NCBI GenBank assembly: GCA_035308965.1
Contig: DATGFN010000025.1
Location: 62,001 to 126,000, forward strand
DNA length: 64,000 nt
From: DASYXZ01 sp035308965
GTDB taxonomy: Bacteria > Acidobacteriota > Terriglobia > UBA7540
Direction of reading: 5' to 3'
In this document: one piece after another, positions 53,055 to 62,745 of the stretch
Layout of the letters: each line of letters starts with the position of its first letter
Position numbering within the stretch: the stretch's first letter is position 1
Made by a program: the position numbers and the translations under genes
The notes under the pieces: model-generated
The model's database searches: none
What the model was told of the DNA's origin: nothing
The model's input: the letters and a program-made list of their open reading frames with translations, nothing else

Positions 53055-53603
53055 ATGAGAAGGAACTCAAAAGGATTTTCGTTGATCGAGTTGCTGATCG
53101 TTGTGGCGATCATTCTGATCATCGCGGCAATCGCAATTCCTGACCTGTTGAAGTCAAGGCAGGCGGCCAATCAAGCGTCAGCAGTGGGGTCGTTGCGCAC
53201 CATCAACACCTCGGAAGTGACTTATTCTTCGACTTACACAATCGGGTATGCACCAACTCTTCTGGATCTGGGACCTCCCGCGGCCCCTCCGGACAACTCC
53301 CTGGGCGCCAACTTGCTTGATAGCGTCCTGGCGGCAGGTGTGAAGAGCACCTACGGATTTTCCTACGTGATAAATCCGGCGACTCCGGTTGCTGCGGTTG
53401 CTTGCACAGCGACACCAACTAGCGCTGGAACACCTGCGACGGCGCCCACGACGAATACTTCCTACCAAGTCAACGCCAGCCCGATTGCGTGCCCGGCACC
53501 CAAGGGTTCGGCGGGCAACTATTACTTTACTGATCAGTCTGGGGTCATTCGCCAGAACAATACGAACGAACCCAGCGCTGGAGACAATCCTCTGGCTGGA
53601 TAA
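53055..53603 (+). CDS. pilA: Type IV pilin-like protein 1
   Basis: 182 residues. Class III leader NSKG, cut before FSLIELLIVVAIILIIAA. After the N-terminal helix is an acidic/Thr-rich globular part with TINTSEVTYSSTYTIGYAP and two Cys (VACTATP, PIACPAP). TAAGGAGATAAA precedes ATG. It is followed by a strong terminator. A second pilin, clearly a paralogue, follows 323 bp on. Confidence 0.92.
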   Translation: MRRNSKGFSLIELLIVVAIILIIAAIAIPDLLKSRQAANQASAVGSLRTINTSEVTYSSTYTIGYAPTLLDLGPPAAPPDNSLGANLLDSVLAAGVKSTYGFSYVINPATPVAAVACTATPTSAGTPATAPTTNTSYQVNASPIACPAPKGSAGNYYFTDQSGVIRQNNTNEPSAGDNPLAG

Positions 53604-53645
53604 TACTTAGAGGATCTTTACATGCTGTCCACACAGGAGATTTGA

Positions 53646-53676
53646 GGGGGAGCATCCAGGCTCCCCCTTTTTTTTT
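53646..53676 (+). terminator. Rho-independent terminator after pilin 1
   Basis: Stem GGGGGAGC, loop ATCCAG, stem GCTCCCCC, then nine T. It ends the pilin 1 transcript. Confidence 0.9.
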
Positions 53677-53803
53677 GGCTAAGTATGGTTTATGATGCTG
53701 GCAGAAATTTGCTGGATTCAGAACAGGACTTTGCCGGACCGGCGAAAATACTAACATTCGAAACATGAAATTAGTTAATGGATTTGGAGAGCGCCCGGGG
53801 ATT

Positions 53804-53822
53804 ATGGCATTTGAAGTGCATT
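53804..53822 (+). promoter_or_regulatory. Sigma-54-like promoter for pilin 2
   Basis: TATGGCATTTGAAGTGCAT has GG (53806-53807) and GC (53818-53819) ten bases apart, the -24/-12 spacing of sigma-54 promoters. It lies about 105 bp before the pilin 2 ATG. A similar sequence before pilin 1 near 52865 has 11 bases between GG and GC, so it is weaker. Pilin genes of Geobacter and Myxococcus type are commonly sigma-54 dependent. Confidence 0.5.
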
Positions 53823-53926
53823 AACATTTTCCGGGCCTTCTTCAATGAACAGGCGAATGAGGGTTCGAGTTGCGGTTTAGATGTAGTGATGACCGAAGAC
53901 TGACTGATTGTAGATGAGGCGAATTT

Positions 53927-54433
53927 ATGGCGAAGGAAAGAGGCTTTTCGTTGATTGAATTGCTCATCGTGGTTGCCATCCTTCTAATACTTGCCGCGAT
54001 CTCCATTCCCAATATGCTGAAGTCAAGGCAAGTTGCCAACCAGGCATCCGCCGTGGGCTCGATGAGGACAATCAACACAGCGGAAGTGACTTACGCTTCC
54101 ACATATAATACCGGCTACAGTACAACACTTGCGCAACTGGGCGGATCGGGGCCAGTGGCTACGACGGCGAGCGCAGAGCTTATCGATACCGTCCTTGCTT
54201 CCGGCGTCAAAAGTAGCTATCAGTTTTATTATGTCGCGTGTCCCGCGGCGCCCGGTCCCAACACCGGCGCCATGGCTAATGGCGCGTGTGCTTACGTGGC
54301 CACCTACCAAGCATCCGCAAATCCGTTGGGAGGATCGGTCAATGGGGTTTCTTACTTTTCCGACGCTTCGGGCGTGATCCGGTCGAACACTACTGCGGCC
54401 GCCGGTCCGGCTGATTCGCCCATCGGGAACTGA
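53927..54433 (+). CDS. pilA: Type IV pilin-like protein 2
   Basis: 168 residues. Leader KERG, cut before FSLIELLIVVAILLILAA. The globular part (SMRTINTAEVTYASTYNTGY) is close to pilin 1 for about 60 residues and then diverges; Cys in YVACPAAPG and NGACAY could form the C-terminal loop. It may be an alternative or minor pilin. It is followed by a terminator and the GT-C gene. Confidence 0.9.
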   Translation: MAKERGFSLIELLIVVAILLILAAISIPNMLKSRQVANQASAVGSMRTINTAEVTYASTYNTGYSTTLAQLGGSGPVATTASAELIDTVLASGVKSSYQFYYVACPAAPGPNTGAMANGACAYVATYQASANPLGGSVNGVSYFSDASGVIRSNTTAAAGPADSPIGN

Positions 54434-54472
54434 GCCCGGGCGGGCAACTTTTGATTTGCAGAGTGTAAAAAT

Positions 54473-54498
54473 AAGGAGCCGGCGGGCTCCTTTTTTTT
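54473..54498 (+). terminator. Rho-independent terminator after pilin 2
   Basis: AAGGAGCC, a GGCG loop, GGCTCCTT and a run of T. It separates the pilin transcript from the GT-C gene. Confidence 0.85.
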
Positions 54499-54580
54499 CG
54501 GTTAAAAGACGGAAACAGCCTCGAGCGATGGTCAATGGCGAGATGGATCACGAGGAAATGCCAATTGGAGTGGGTATTCA

Positions 54581-56401
54581 TTGAGCCGCGATACCAAAGA
54601 CGATGCCATGCAGGCCCGCTGGAACGAAATTTTAAAGCGCCACCCTGTAACAACCGGTGCGCTCCTGACTTTATTCACCTTTGCAACCTATTGGGGTGCG
54701 CTATCCAACTCATTCGTCTATGACGACGAATCGCAGATTATTGCCAATCCATTCATACTGAACGCGCAGCTTTGGAAGAAGATATTCACTGGGACTGTCT
54801 GGTCCTTCAATTCCGCGGCGGCGCGAGACAATTACTACCGTCCGCTCCAAATGTTCTACTATTGGGTGATCTATCGCCTGGGTGGACCCAACCCCGCTCT
54901 GTTCCACGTCACACAAATCCTCATTTATGCCGCTACCGCGTGGCTGGTTTATCGCCTGGGGTGTGAAATTTTCGGGCACCCGTGCGCGGCCCTGGTCGGC
55001 GCCGGGCTTTGGATCCTCGTTCCGGCCCATGTGGAAGCGGTGGCTTGGATTGCGGGAATGGCGGATGTGGGTTGCGGATTTTTTCTTACGATGGCTTTTT
55101 TATTTTTTGTGCGTGCGGAGAAAAGCGAGACTCCCAATTTTTATTCGCATCTTCCGGTTGCGCTGATTTATTTTCCAGCTCTTTTCTTCAAGGAGATGGC
55201 TGTTTGTTTTCCGCTCCTTGTCCTGGCCTATTGGTTTTTTGTTTCACCCCCAGCATCGATGCGCGATGCGCGCGGCTGGGCGGCGCGGATGGTTCGTTCG
55301 ATTCCGTATTTTGCCGTCGTCGGGGCTTACATCACGATTCGACTTGCTTTGGTAGGTTCCTTTGGCAGGACCCATTCTCTTTGGAACATTTCGGGAAGAA
55401 CTATGGCTTCCGCCTTGGCGCTCTTGGGCCAAAATGCCAAAATATTTTTCTGGCCGGTGGGCTTGAGCCCGGCGAGATCTTTCGACCTCGGACGGATGTT
55501 ACTTTCGCCCTGGCCGTATCTCGCCCTGCTAGGATTGTCCGCCGCGATCAGGTTCAGGAAACGAGACCCCCAATTAACTTTCCTGACGGCCTGGTGGGCC
55601 GTCATGCTCATCCCTTGCCTGGATATTCGCCAACTCGGCATTCCCAAAGTAGCCGATCGTTTTTCCTATATGCCGTCGGTCGGCCTTTGCCTGGCTATTG
55701 CGCTTACTTTAATGGTTCGATTGCCTTCCTGGTCCTTTGGCCTCAAGCTCGCACGCGCAGTGGCCCCGGCGCTCGCTTCGCTTGCGGTCTTCTGGGCCTC
55801 CCAAACGTTGGCGGACATTCCCATCTGGAAAAGCGATACCACTTTGATGATGCGGGTGCGGGCGCGAGCGCCGGATGCGGCGTGGCCGCACGTTGCGCAG
55901 GGCGACATTCTCCGCTTCCAGGAAGGCGACCTGGATGGTTCGGAGCATGAGTATCAGACGGCGCTCACCCTGGGCCAGAATCCCAGCGAGAGATCCCCCG
56001 AAGTAATTTACGACAGCTACATCGGCTTGGGAGGGGTTGCCGAGGAGCGGGGGCATGACCAACAAGCTCTTATGTTTTTTCAGCAGGCGGCCAATACCTT
56101 GCCCCAGCTCAGTCCTGCTTACGACTTTCTGGGCGCGTATTACTTTCCGCGAAAGGATTATGCTACCGCTTCCGTCTATTTCTCCAAAGCGGTGAAAGCA
56201 AATCCTCAAGACGTCGATGCCCATATTTACCTCGGCAATTGCTGGATGAAGCTGGGGAGGTTCAGGGACGCGGCCGGAGAGTTCCACGCGGCGCGGGACG
56301 TGGATCCAGGTCTGAAGCAAGCCTATATTTCCGAGGCGCACGCATTGGATGTCCTCGGCGAAGTGGATGCGGCATCGAAGGTTCGCGAAAGTTTTCATTA
56401 G
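54581..56401 (+). CDS. TMTC-like GT-C membrane protein with TPR tail
   Basis: About 606 residues (TTG 54581; ATG 54608 possible). Some ten hydrophobic segments (LLTLFTFATYWGALSNS onward), with an early acidic loop FVYDDESQII where GT-C enzymes carry the catalytic Asp pair, and NYYRPLQMFYYWVIYRLGG after it. The C-terminal third holds TPR helices (YFPRKDYATASVYFSKAV, NPQDVDAHIYLGNCWMKLG). Such proteins transfer lipid-linked sugar to proteins. Downstream of two pilins, pilin glycosylation is a reasonable guess. Confidence 0.75.
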   Translation: MSRDTKDDAMQARWNEILKRHPVTTGALLTLFTFATYWGALSNSFVYDDESQIIANPFILNAQLWKKIFTGTVWSFNSAAARDNYYRPLQMFYYWVIYRLGGPNPALFHVTQILIYAATAWLVYRLGCEIFGHPCAALVGAGLWILVPAHVEAVAWIAGMADVGCGFFLTMAFLFFVRAEKSETPNFYSHLPVALIYFPALFFKEMAVCFPLLVLAYWFFVSPPASMRDARGWAARMVRSIPYFAVVGAYITIRLALVGSFGRTHSLWNISGRTMASALALLGQNAKIFFWPVGLSPARSFDLGRMLLSPWPYLALLGLSAAIRFRKRDPQLTFLTAWWAVMLIPCLDIRQLGIPKVADRFSYMPSVGLCLAIALTLMVRLPSWSFGLKLARAVAPALASLAVFWASQTLADIPIWKSDTTLMMRVRARAPDAAWPHVAQGDILRFQEGDLDGSEHEYQTALTLGQNPSERSPEVIYDSYIGLGGVAEERGHDQQALMFFQQAANTLPQLSPAYDFLGAYYFPRKDYATASVYFSKAVKANPQDVDAHIYLGNCWMKLGRFRDAAGEFHAARDVDPGLKQAYISEAHALDVLGEVDAASKVRESFH

Positions 56402-56472
56402 CTGAAGGATGAAAAACTTCCAATGAATTGTTAATCTGATGGGAGCCCCGCAAGGAGGCTGGGAAATGATTT

Positions 56473-57446
<974 letters not shown>

Positions 57447-57450
<4 letters not shown>

Positions 57451-58232
57451 AGGCGATGAATCGGGTTGCCTCGATTGCTCTTCACACCTTCAAAGAGGCG
57501 GTGAGGGATAAAGTCCTCTACAACCTCGTGGTGTTTGCTCTTTTGCTGATCGGCGCCGCCATTCTTTTCAGCAGTATTTCCGTGGGCATCGAGCAAATCA
57601 TCATGATCGACCTGGGCTTGAGCTCGATTTCCGTTTTTGGACTGATCATGGCGATTTTCATCGGCATCGGCCTGGTCTCCAAGGAAATTGAGCGCCGCAC
57701 CATTTATCACATTCTCTCGAAACCGGTTCGCCGAGTTGAGTTCATCGTGGGGAAATACCTCGGACTCGTCCTCACCCTGGTCATCAACACGGCTATTATG
57801 ACCGCGGGGTTTTACCTCGCGATTTATTATCAGAAACGCTCCTTGGGCGCGGAAGATTTCGCCCCGCTCTCCGCCATTTATTTTATTCTTCTTCAATTGG
57901 CCATCGTTGTGGGCCTGGCAATTTTCTTCTCCTGCATATCCACACCCGTGCTCTCCGCGGTTTTCACTTTTTGCGTTTATGTGATTGGACATTTCCTCAG
58001 CGAAATCCGCTGGCTGGGAACCACTCTGCACAGCAGCGCGGCGAAATGGGTGACGCAAGTCTTGTATTATCTCCTGCCCAATCTTAGCGATTTTGATTTC
58101 ATTACCCGGGCCGCCCATGGCGAAAAGATGTCTTCGTCCCTCCTGGTTTCCAATTCGCTCTATGCCCTCCTATACGTGACCGTGCTGATATCAGCGTCGA
58201 TTCTGATTTTCGAGGAGCGCGAATTCAAATGA
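57447..58232 (+). CDS. ABC-2 type transporter permease
   Basis: 261 residues with six hydrophobic segments (LYNLVVFALLLIGAAILFSS, FGLIMAIFIGIGLVSKEIER and others). The EIERRTIYHILSKPVRR loop is typical of ABC-2 permeases and couples to the ATPase. It overlaps both neighbours. Confidence 0.9.
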
Positions 58233-59137
58233 CGGCCGCGGCTCCATCGAAATCGGGATTGCACTCCACCCGCAATGCCTGCTGGGCGCTGCTGGTTCTT
58301 GGCTTTCTGGCCTTGTTCGCAGTCCAGAGGCAAATCGATCGCGAGACGGACGTTTACGCCAAAATTAACGAGGTTCTCTATGTTCGTTCCGGGACGACCC
58401 TTCGATCTCTTTGTCTCGGAAATGAAGGACTATTGGCTGATATCTACTGGACTCGCGCGGTGCAGTACTTTGGCCGGGGACTAATGGAAGGCACAGGAGA
58501 AAGAAGATTTGAGTTGCTCGCGCCTTTACTTCGCATTACTACTGACCTTGATCCCCAATTGATCATCGCCTATCGATTCGGCGCCATCTTCCTGATGGCC
58601 AGACGCCCTGTCGGCGCCGGCGACCCCCAGGGCGCGCTCCAACTGATCCGGCGCGGAATTGTGGCCAACCCCGATTATTGGCGGCTCTGGCAGGACTTGG
58701 GGTTTGTCTACTACTGGGAGTTGCATGACTATAAGTCAGCGTCCAAAATGTTCGCCATAGGAAGCCAGCAACCCGGCGCGGACTTCTGGATGAAAGCATT
58801 GGCGGGGACGGTGGCGGCAAAGGGAGGGGACCTTGAAACTTCCCGCTTTCTTTGGTCTGAAATCTATCGGCACGCGGAAACCGATGCGGTTAGGAAGACG
58901 GCGGAATATCACCTGGCCAGCCTGAAGGCGAGGGTTGATCTGGACAAGCTAAACGACCTTCTGGAGATTTATCGAAGGAAAACCGGACACGATGCACATT
59001 CAATTTATGATTTAACTTCCAGCGGTCTGTTAAGCGGCTTACCCAAGGATCCTTCAGGCATTCCTTATGTGATCGGTCCTGACGGCCACGCGGCATTAGG
59101 CGAGGGAAGCAGCGTGGATCTTCGCATGGTTCAGTAA
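58229..59137 (+). CDS. Membrane-anchored TPR-like hypothetical protein
   Basis: 302 residues, one anchor (ACWALLVLGFLALFAV) and a helical repeat body (GALQLIRRGIVANPDYWRLW, LGFVYYWELHDYKSASKMF) characteristic of TPR-like folds. It overlaps the permease stop (ATGA) and so belongs to the operon. It probably scaffolds or stabilises the exporter on the periplasmic side. Confidence 0.8.
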   Translation: MTAAAPSKSGLHSTRNACWALLVLGFLALFAVQRQIDRETDVYAKINEVLYVRSGTTLRSLCLGNEGLLADIYWTRAVQYFGRGLMEGTGERRFELLAPLLRITTDLDPQLIIAYRFGAIFLMARRPVGAGDPQGALQLIRRGIVANPDYWRLWQDLGFVYYWELHDYKSASKMFAIGSQQPGADFWMKALAGTVAAKGGDLETSRFLWSEIYRHAETDAVRKTAEYHLASLKARVDLDKLNDLLEIYRRKTGHDAHSIYDLTSSGLLSGLPKDPSGIPYVIGPDGHAALGEGSSVDLRMVQ

Positions 59138-59154
59138 CTCCCCGCGGACGGAGC

Positions 59155-59946
59155 GTGAAGCGGTTAACGATGTTCAAGCTCAGGTTTATTTTTTCGCAAA
59201 CCATATTGACCCTTGGCCTGATTTTCCTCGGGTTGATCGCCGCCAAGGCGACGGCGGGATTGCGAACCATCGGGGAGTCGAAGGATTCTGATTGGCGTCT
59301 GGCATGGGTACGCGGCCTTTTATACACATCCATTCTGGCCCTGGTCATTTTCGGTGCGCGGGGTTTGGCGGAGGGCATGGCTGCCGGAATACACTCCGTG
59401 GCATGTGCGGACGATTTCAATCATAAGCGGCCGGACCAAACCTACTTCAACGCATTGCGCGCGGTCCAGTTGCGTCCAGGAACAATTGCCTATTGGAAAG
59501 ACCTGGATGCTTCCAAGTTCTTGCAAGCCCAGTTCGATTCCGTGTTAAAGGATGAACCGGTATTGCGGGCCCTCAGTGGCGGACCATTGGACGAGGAAAC
59601 CACGATGCGCTTCGCGTATTGCTACTACTTTCTGGGCGAGTATGACCGGGTCATTCCGTTGACGGAAGAAGTTATCCGCAACAACCGAAATTTCGCGGCC
59701 CCCTACATTCTGGAGGCCATGACCTATACGGCCCAGAAAAAATACATCCAAGCAGAGCAGGTATACTTAGCCGTGCTCCAAGTCTTCCCCTCGCAAGAGA
59801 CGGCTGTTGAGGGTCTGGCACACGTACATTATCTGAAGGGGTTTCCTGAGACCGCCGAGAAGGTTTTGGCTGAGACCGCAAAGTTCCCTTTCCCCCCCCA
59901 AGCGCGGAAACGGTTTGACGCCCTGAAGGCATTCTATGCCCAATGA
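59155..59946 (+). CDS. Membrane TPR-like hypothetical protein
   Basis: 263 residues from GTG 59155. Two hydrophobic segments near 8-30 and 50-70, then TPR-like helices (YFLGEYDRVIPLTEEVIRNN, YILEAMTYTAQKKYIQAEQV). It begins 17 bp after the previous gene and its 3' end overlaps the PAP2 gene by 11 bp. The role is unknown; it is a second repeat protein in the operon. Confidence 0.75.
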   Translation: MKRLTMFKLRFIFSQTILTLGLIFLGLIAAKATAGLRTIGESKDSDWRLAWVRGLLYTSILALVIFGARGLAEGMAAGIHSVACADDFNHKRPDQTYFNALRAVQLRPGTIAYWKDLDASKFLQAQFDSVLKDEPVLRALSGGPLDEETTMRFAYCYYFLGEYDRVIPLTEEVIRNNRNFAAPYILEAMTYTAQKKYIQAEQVYLAVLQVFPSQETAVEGLAHVHYLKGFPETAEKVLAETAKFPFPPQARKRFDALKAFYAQ

Positions 59947-60979
59947 TGGACGCATTAACCTTCGGGTGCGTCTCGAGGATGCCGTAGCGTTTTCGTTTTT
60001 CTTCCTATATCTCGTTCTGATTGCTTCCTTCCGTGAGTGGCGCGGAAGCATGCCGGACCCTGTCAGCGTGATGGTTGTGGTTCCCGCAGTCTGCTTGCTG
60101 CTGGGCAAGGAACTGGTGCATTATTTTGTGGCGGGAAAAGAAATGCGCCTTGAATCGGCAGAGGGCCTGTGGGAATTCGTAAAGCCCTATTGGACGATCC
60201 TTCATGATTGGCTGCCCTTTTTCATGCTGCTCTTTATGTATTACGCTCTTTGGGGGAGCGCCACGCACATGGTGATCACGCATGACCGTGACCTGGACCT
60301 GATCGCGTGGGACCAGCGTTTGTTTGGATTTCAGGCCAGCGTAGCCCTGCAACGCATTGTCTCACCGCCGTTGACCGCGTGGATGGAATTCGCTTATTTC
60401 TTCCACCTTCCCAACATTCCGATTGTTGCCTGCTTCATTTATATCTGGCGGCCGCGGGAACGATTTCGAGAAATGATGACCGGTGTGCTGCTCGTGACCG
60501 CTTTCGGTTTGGTGGGATATCTGTTGGTACCCGGGGTGGGCCCCATGTATTCCTTGAGGGACCAATTTATCGTGCCCCTTAGCCAGCCTCTGGCGCTCTT
60601 CAGCCAGCAAGCCGACTTCATCGATTTTGCCCGCGTCCAACGGGATGTCTTCCCCAGTTTGCACGTGGGGATTTCCTTTGTGGTTTGGCTGTATGCGTAC
60701 CGTAATTCCAAACGACTCTTTTGGATTCTTTCCCCGTTCATTTTGAGCTTGTGGGTTTCCACCGTCTACCTTCGCTATCATTATTTGGTGGACGTCGTCG
60801 CCGGCCTCATTCTGGCGCCCCTCTGTTTTTTATTGTCCAATTGGCTGTTCAAGCGATTTGGAGTAATAAGCATTCCAATCCGGATGCCCGAAGCTTGGGC
60901 GTCGCGAATTCGGGGCCACCGCGCGCAGCCTGCTGTTGGGCAGGAATCCAGCCCAAGTGAAATGGAGGAGCGCCCATGA
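59936..60979 (+). CDS. PAP2-family membrane phosphatase/transferase
   Basis: 347 residues with six to eight membrane helices. FPSLHVGISFVVW and LRYHYLVDVVAG are the two conserved PAP2 blocks with the catalytic His residues. The layout resembles inositol-phosphoceramide synthase-type PAP2 enzymes that move phosphoryl head groups on lipids. It overlaps LolA by 4 bp. The lipid is unknown. Confidence 0.85.
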   Translation: MPNDGRINLRVRLEDAVAFSFFFLYLVLIASFREWRGSMPDPVSVMVVVPAVCLLLGKELVHYFVAGKEMRLESAEGLWEFVKPYWTILHDWLPFFMLLFMYYALWGSATHMVITHDRDLDLIAWDQRLFGFQASVALQRIVSPPLTAWMEFAYFFHLPNIPIVACFIYIWRPRERFREMMTGVLLVTAFGLVGYLLVPGVGPMYSLRDQFIVPLSQPLALFSQQADFIDFARVQRDVFPSLHVGISFVVWLYAYRNSKRLFWILSPFILSLWVSTVYLRYHYLVDVVAGLILAPLCFLLSNWLFKRFGVISIPIRMPEAWASRIRGHRAQPAVGQESSPSEMEERP

Positions 60980-61731
60980 GCGCATTGCCGCGGACAAGGG
61001 CGACGGAGCGGGCTTGCCACCGCGCCTTCCTGGTCCGGAAATGGCCCGCCGCATGCGAGGTTCTTGCCAGTGCGGCTATTCTTTTCGTCACATTAAGTTT
61101 CAACCCTGCCATTGTTGCGCGCCCTGGGCAGGAACCCCCCTCCGTGGAAGATTTTGTCAGCCGGCTTGAGTCCAGTTATCACACCGTAAAAGCCCTGCGG
61201 GCGGAGTTCGTGCAAACCTACGTTGCCAACGGGCAGACACGAGTTGAATCGGGCACCGTCATGTTTGCCCGAGGTGGCCGGATGCGTTGGGATTATCGTC
61301 AGCCGGAAGAGAAGCTGTTTCTTTCCGACGGAAAGTATTTGGTGCTCTACGTCCCGGCGGAAAAACAGTTGACGCGCTCGCGGGTGAAAGAGAGCGACGA
61401 TGTGCGCGTGCCTTTCCGGCTTCTGCTCTCACGCCTGAATCTTAGGCGCGTGTTTGGCCGCTTCGAGTTCGCGGACCAGGCGCTGCGGCCGGAACCGGGC
61501 GACCGGGTTCTGCGCGCGCTGCCGAAACACGAGGACGAGAGTGGCTACCACGAAGTGCTGATGGAAATCACGCCCGAGTTTGACATTCGCCGCCTGGTCA
61601 TTCACTTCACCGACCACAGTTCGATGGAATTCACCTTCAAAGGAATCGACCGTAACGTTCAAACGAATTCTGGGCTTTTCAATTTCACTCCGCCTCCCGG
61701 TACTGAAGTCATCGACGCGCCAAATGAGTAG
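60976..61731 (+). CDS. lolA: LolA-like outer-membrane lipoprotein carrier
   Basis: 251 residues with an N-terminal signal-type segment (ASAAILFVTLSFNPAIVA). VEDFVSRLESSYHTVKALRA, ESGTVMFARGGRMRWDYRQP and VIHFTDHSSMEFTFKGID fit LolA, which carries lipoproteins across the periplasm. Ending an operon of transport and lipid genes, it supports an envelope-assembly role for the cluster. Confidence 0.85.
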   Translation: MSALPRTRATERACHRAFLVRKWPAACEVLASAAILFVTLSFNPAIVARPGQEPPSVEDFVSRLESSYHTVKALRAEFVQTYVANGQTRVESGTVMFARGGRMRWDYRQPEEKLFLSDGKYLVLYVPAEKQLTRSRVKESDDVRVPFRLLLSRLNLRRVFGRFEFADQALRPEPGDRVLRALPKHEDESGYHEVLMEITPEFDIRRLVIHFTDHSSMEFTFKGIDRNVQTNSGLFNFTPPPGTEVIDAPNE

Positions 61732-61805
61732 TAGGGGCACGGCTTGCCGTGCACTCTTGAGGTTTTCAGGAAAAGGCAGGAGGGCAGGGCAAGCCCTACC
61801 CCTAC
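61731..61805. repeat. R5 inverted repeat
   Basis: GTAGGGGCACGGCTTGCCGT faces GGGCAAGCCCTACCCCTAC across about 30 bp, with near-perfect outer arms. It lies between convergent lolA and the HAD gene, where it could stop both transcripts. It has no T-run. Confidence 0.65.
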
Positions 61806-61811
61806 GCTATC

Positions 61812-62645
61812 CTATCTCAGCACGTAGGAATGAATCGCCGCCGCCACTCCGTCCTGATCGTTGGAAAGGGTTACAGGCCAGCCTTCCTGGTCGAGGCCTG
61901 GCGTGCAGTTGCCCATCAGGACCGGGCAGCCGGAGAAACGAAGCATCTCGAGGTCGTTGTAATTATCCCCAATCGCCATCACTTCGCTCGGATGAATGCC
62001 GCAGCTTTCGGTCCACAGTTTCAGCGCGCCGCCTTTCGAGCACCCACGGTTCATAACATCGAGGATGGACATGTTCCGGGTGAAATATTTAGTCCACGTC
62101 AGATGAACGTCCGGGCCGGCGGGCGAGTCGCGGAGCAACGGCTCGAGCGGCCCCATTTGGGCCGGAGGCCCGCCGAACATCAGTTGAACCGGATCGGTGG
62201 TGAGCGCGGCTTCCAGGTCGGGAACGATGGACAGGGCATCGGGCGATCTTTCTTGATACCAGCTTAGGGGGCCTTCGGGGACGGCGCCTTCCTGCATCAC
62301 GACCTGGCCGCGGCCCGGAATGTCGAAAATCGCCACGCCGTGGGCGCGAAAATGGCGCGCGATTCCCAGTATCGATTTCGCCGTCGCGCGCGGAAGAAAA
62401 TTTCGGTGGACTACTTCTCCGGCAGGGGTTCCGATCAGCGCGCCATTGGAGGAGATGAGCGTGAGAGGGAAGGGAATTTGCTCGATGATGGGCCGCGCGG
62501 AATGAAACCTCCGGCCCGTCACCACTATAAATTGAATGCCGCGCTCCGCCGCTGCCGTCAATGCTTGCCGGTTGGCGTCAGAAATTTCAGAGCGGCTATT
62601 CAGGAGAGTGCCGTCAAGATCGACTGCCACCAAGCGTATGGGCAT
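61812..62645 (-). CDS. Cof-type HAD phosphatase
   Basis: 277 residues. LVAVDLDGTLLNSRSEIS (nucleophile Asp), IQFIVVTGRRF, LISSNGALI and MAIGDNYNDLEML are the Cof-subfamily blocks. It dephosphorylates sugar phosphates or cofactors such as FMN. ATG 62645 is preferred over TTG 62651. Convergent with lolA. Confidence 0.93.
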   Translation of the reverse strand: MPIRLVAVDLDGTLLNSRSEISDANRQALTAAAERGIQFIVVTGRRFHSARPIIEQIPFPLTLISSNGALIGTPAGEVVHRNFLPRATAKSILGIARHFRAHGVAIFDIPGRGQVVMQEGAVPEGPLSWYQERSPDALSIVPDLEAALTTDPVQLMFGGPPAQMGPLEPLLRDSPAGPDVHLTWTKYFTRNMSILDVMNRGCSKGGALKLWTESCGIHPSEVMAIGDNYNDLEMLRFSGCPVLMGNCTPGLDQEGWPVTLSNDQDGVAAAIHSYVLR

Positions 62646-62745
62646 GAGCAAGAAATATTAACATATTGAATGCCGGAAGAGTGCGCCCGGCGCCAGCCTG
62701 TTTCCGTTGACCGGGCTTTCGCCGCTCGGTTAGACTGCTGTGTTC

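Noticed and set aside
54982..55950. 322-codon frame inside the GT-C gene
   Set aside because: Out of frame with a long multi-helix membrane protein and rich in Gly/Arg/Phe without motifs.
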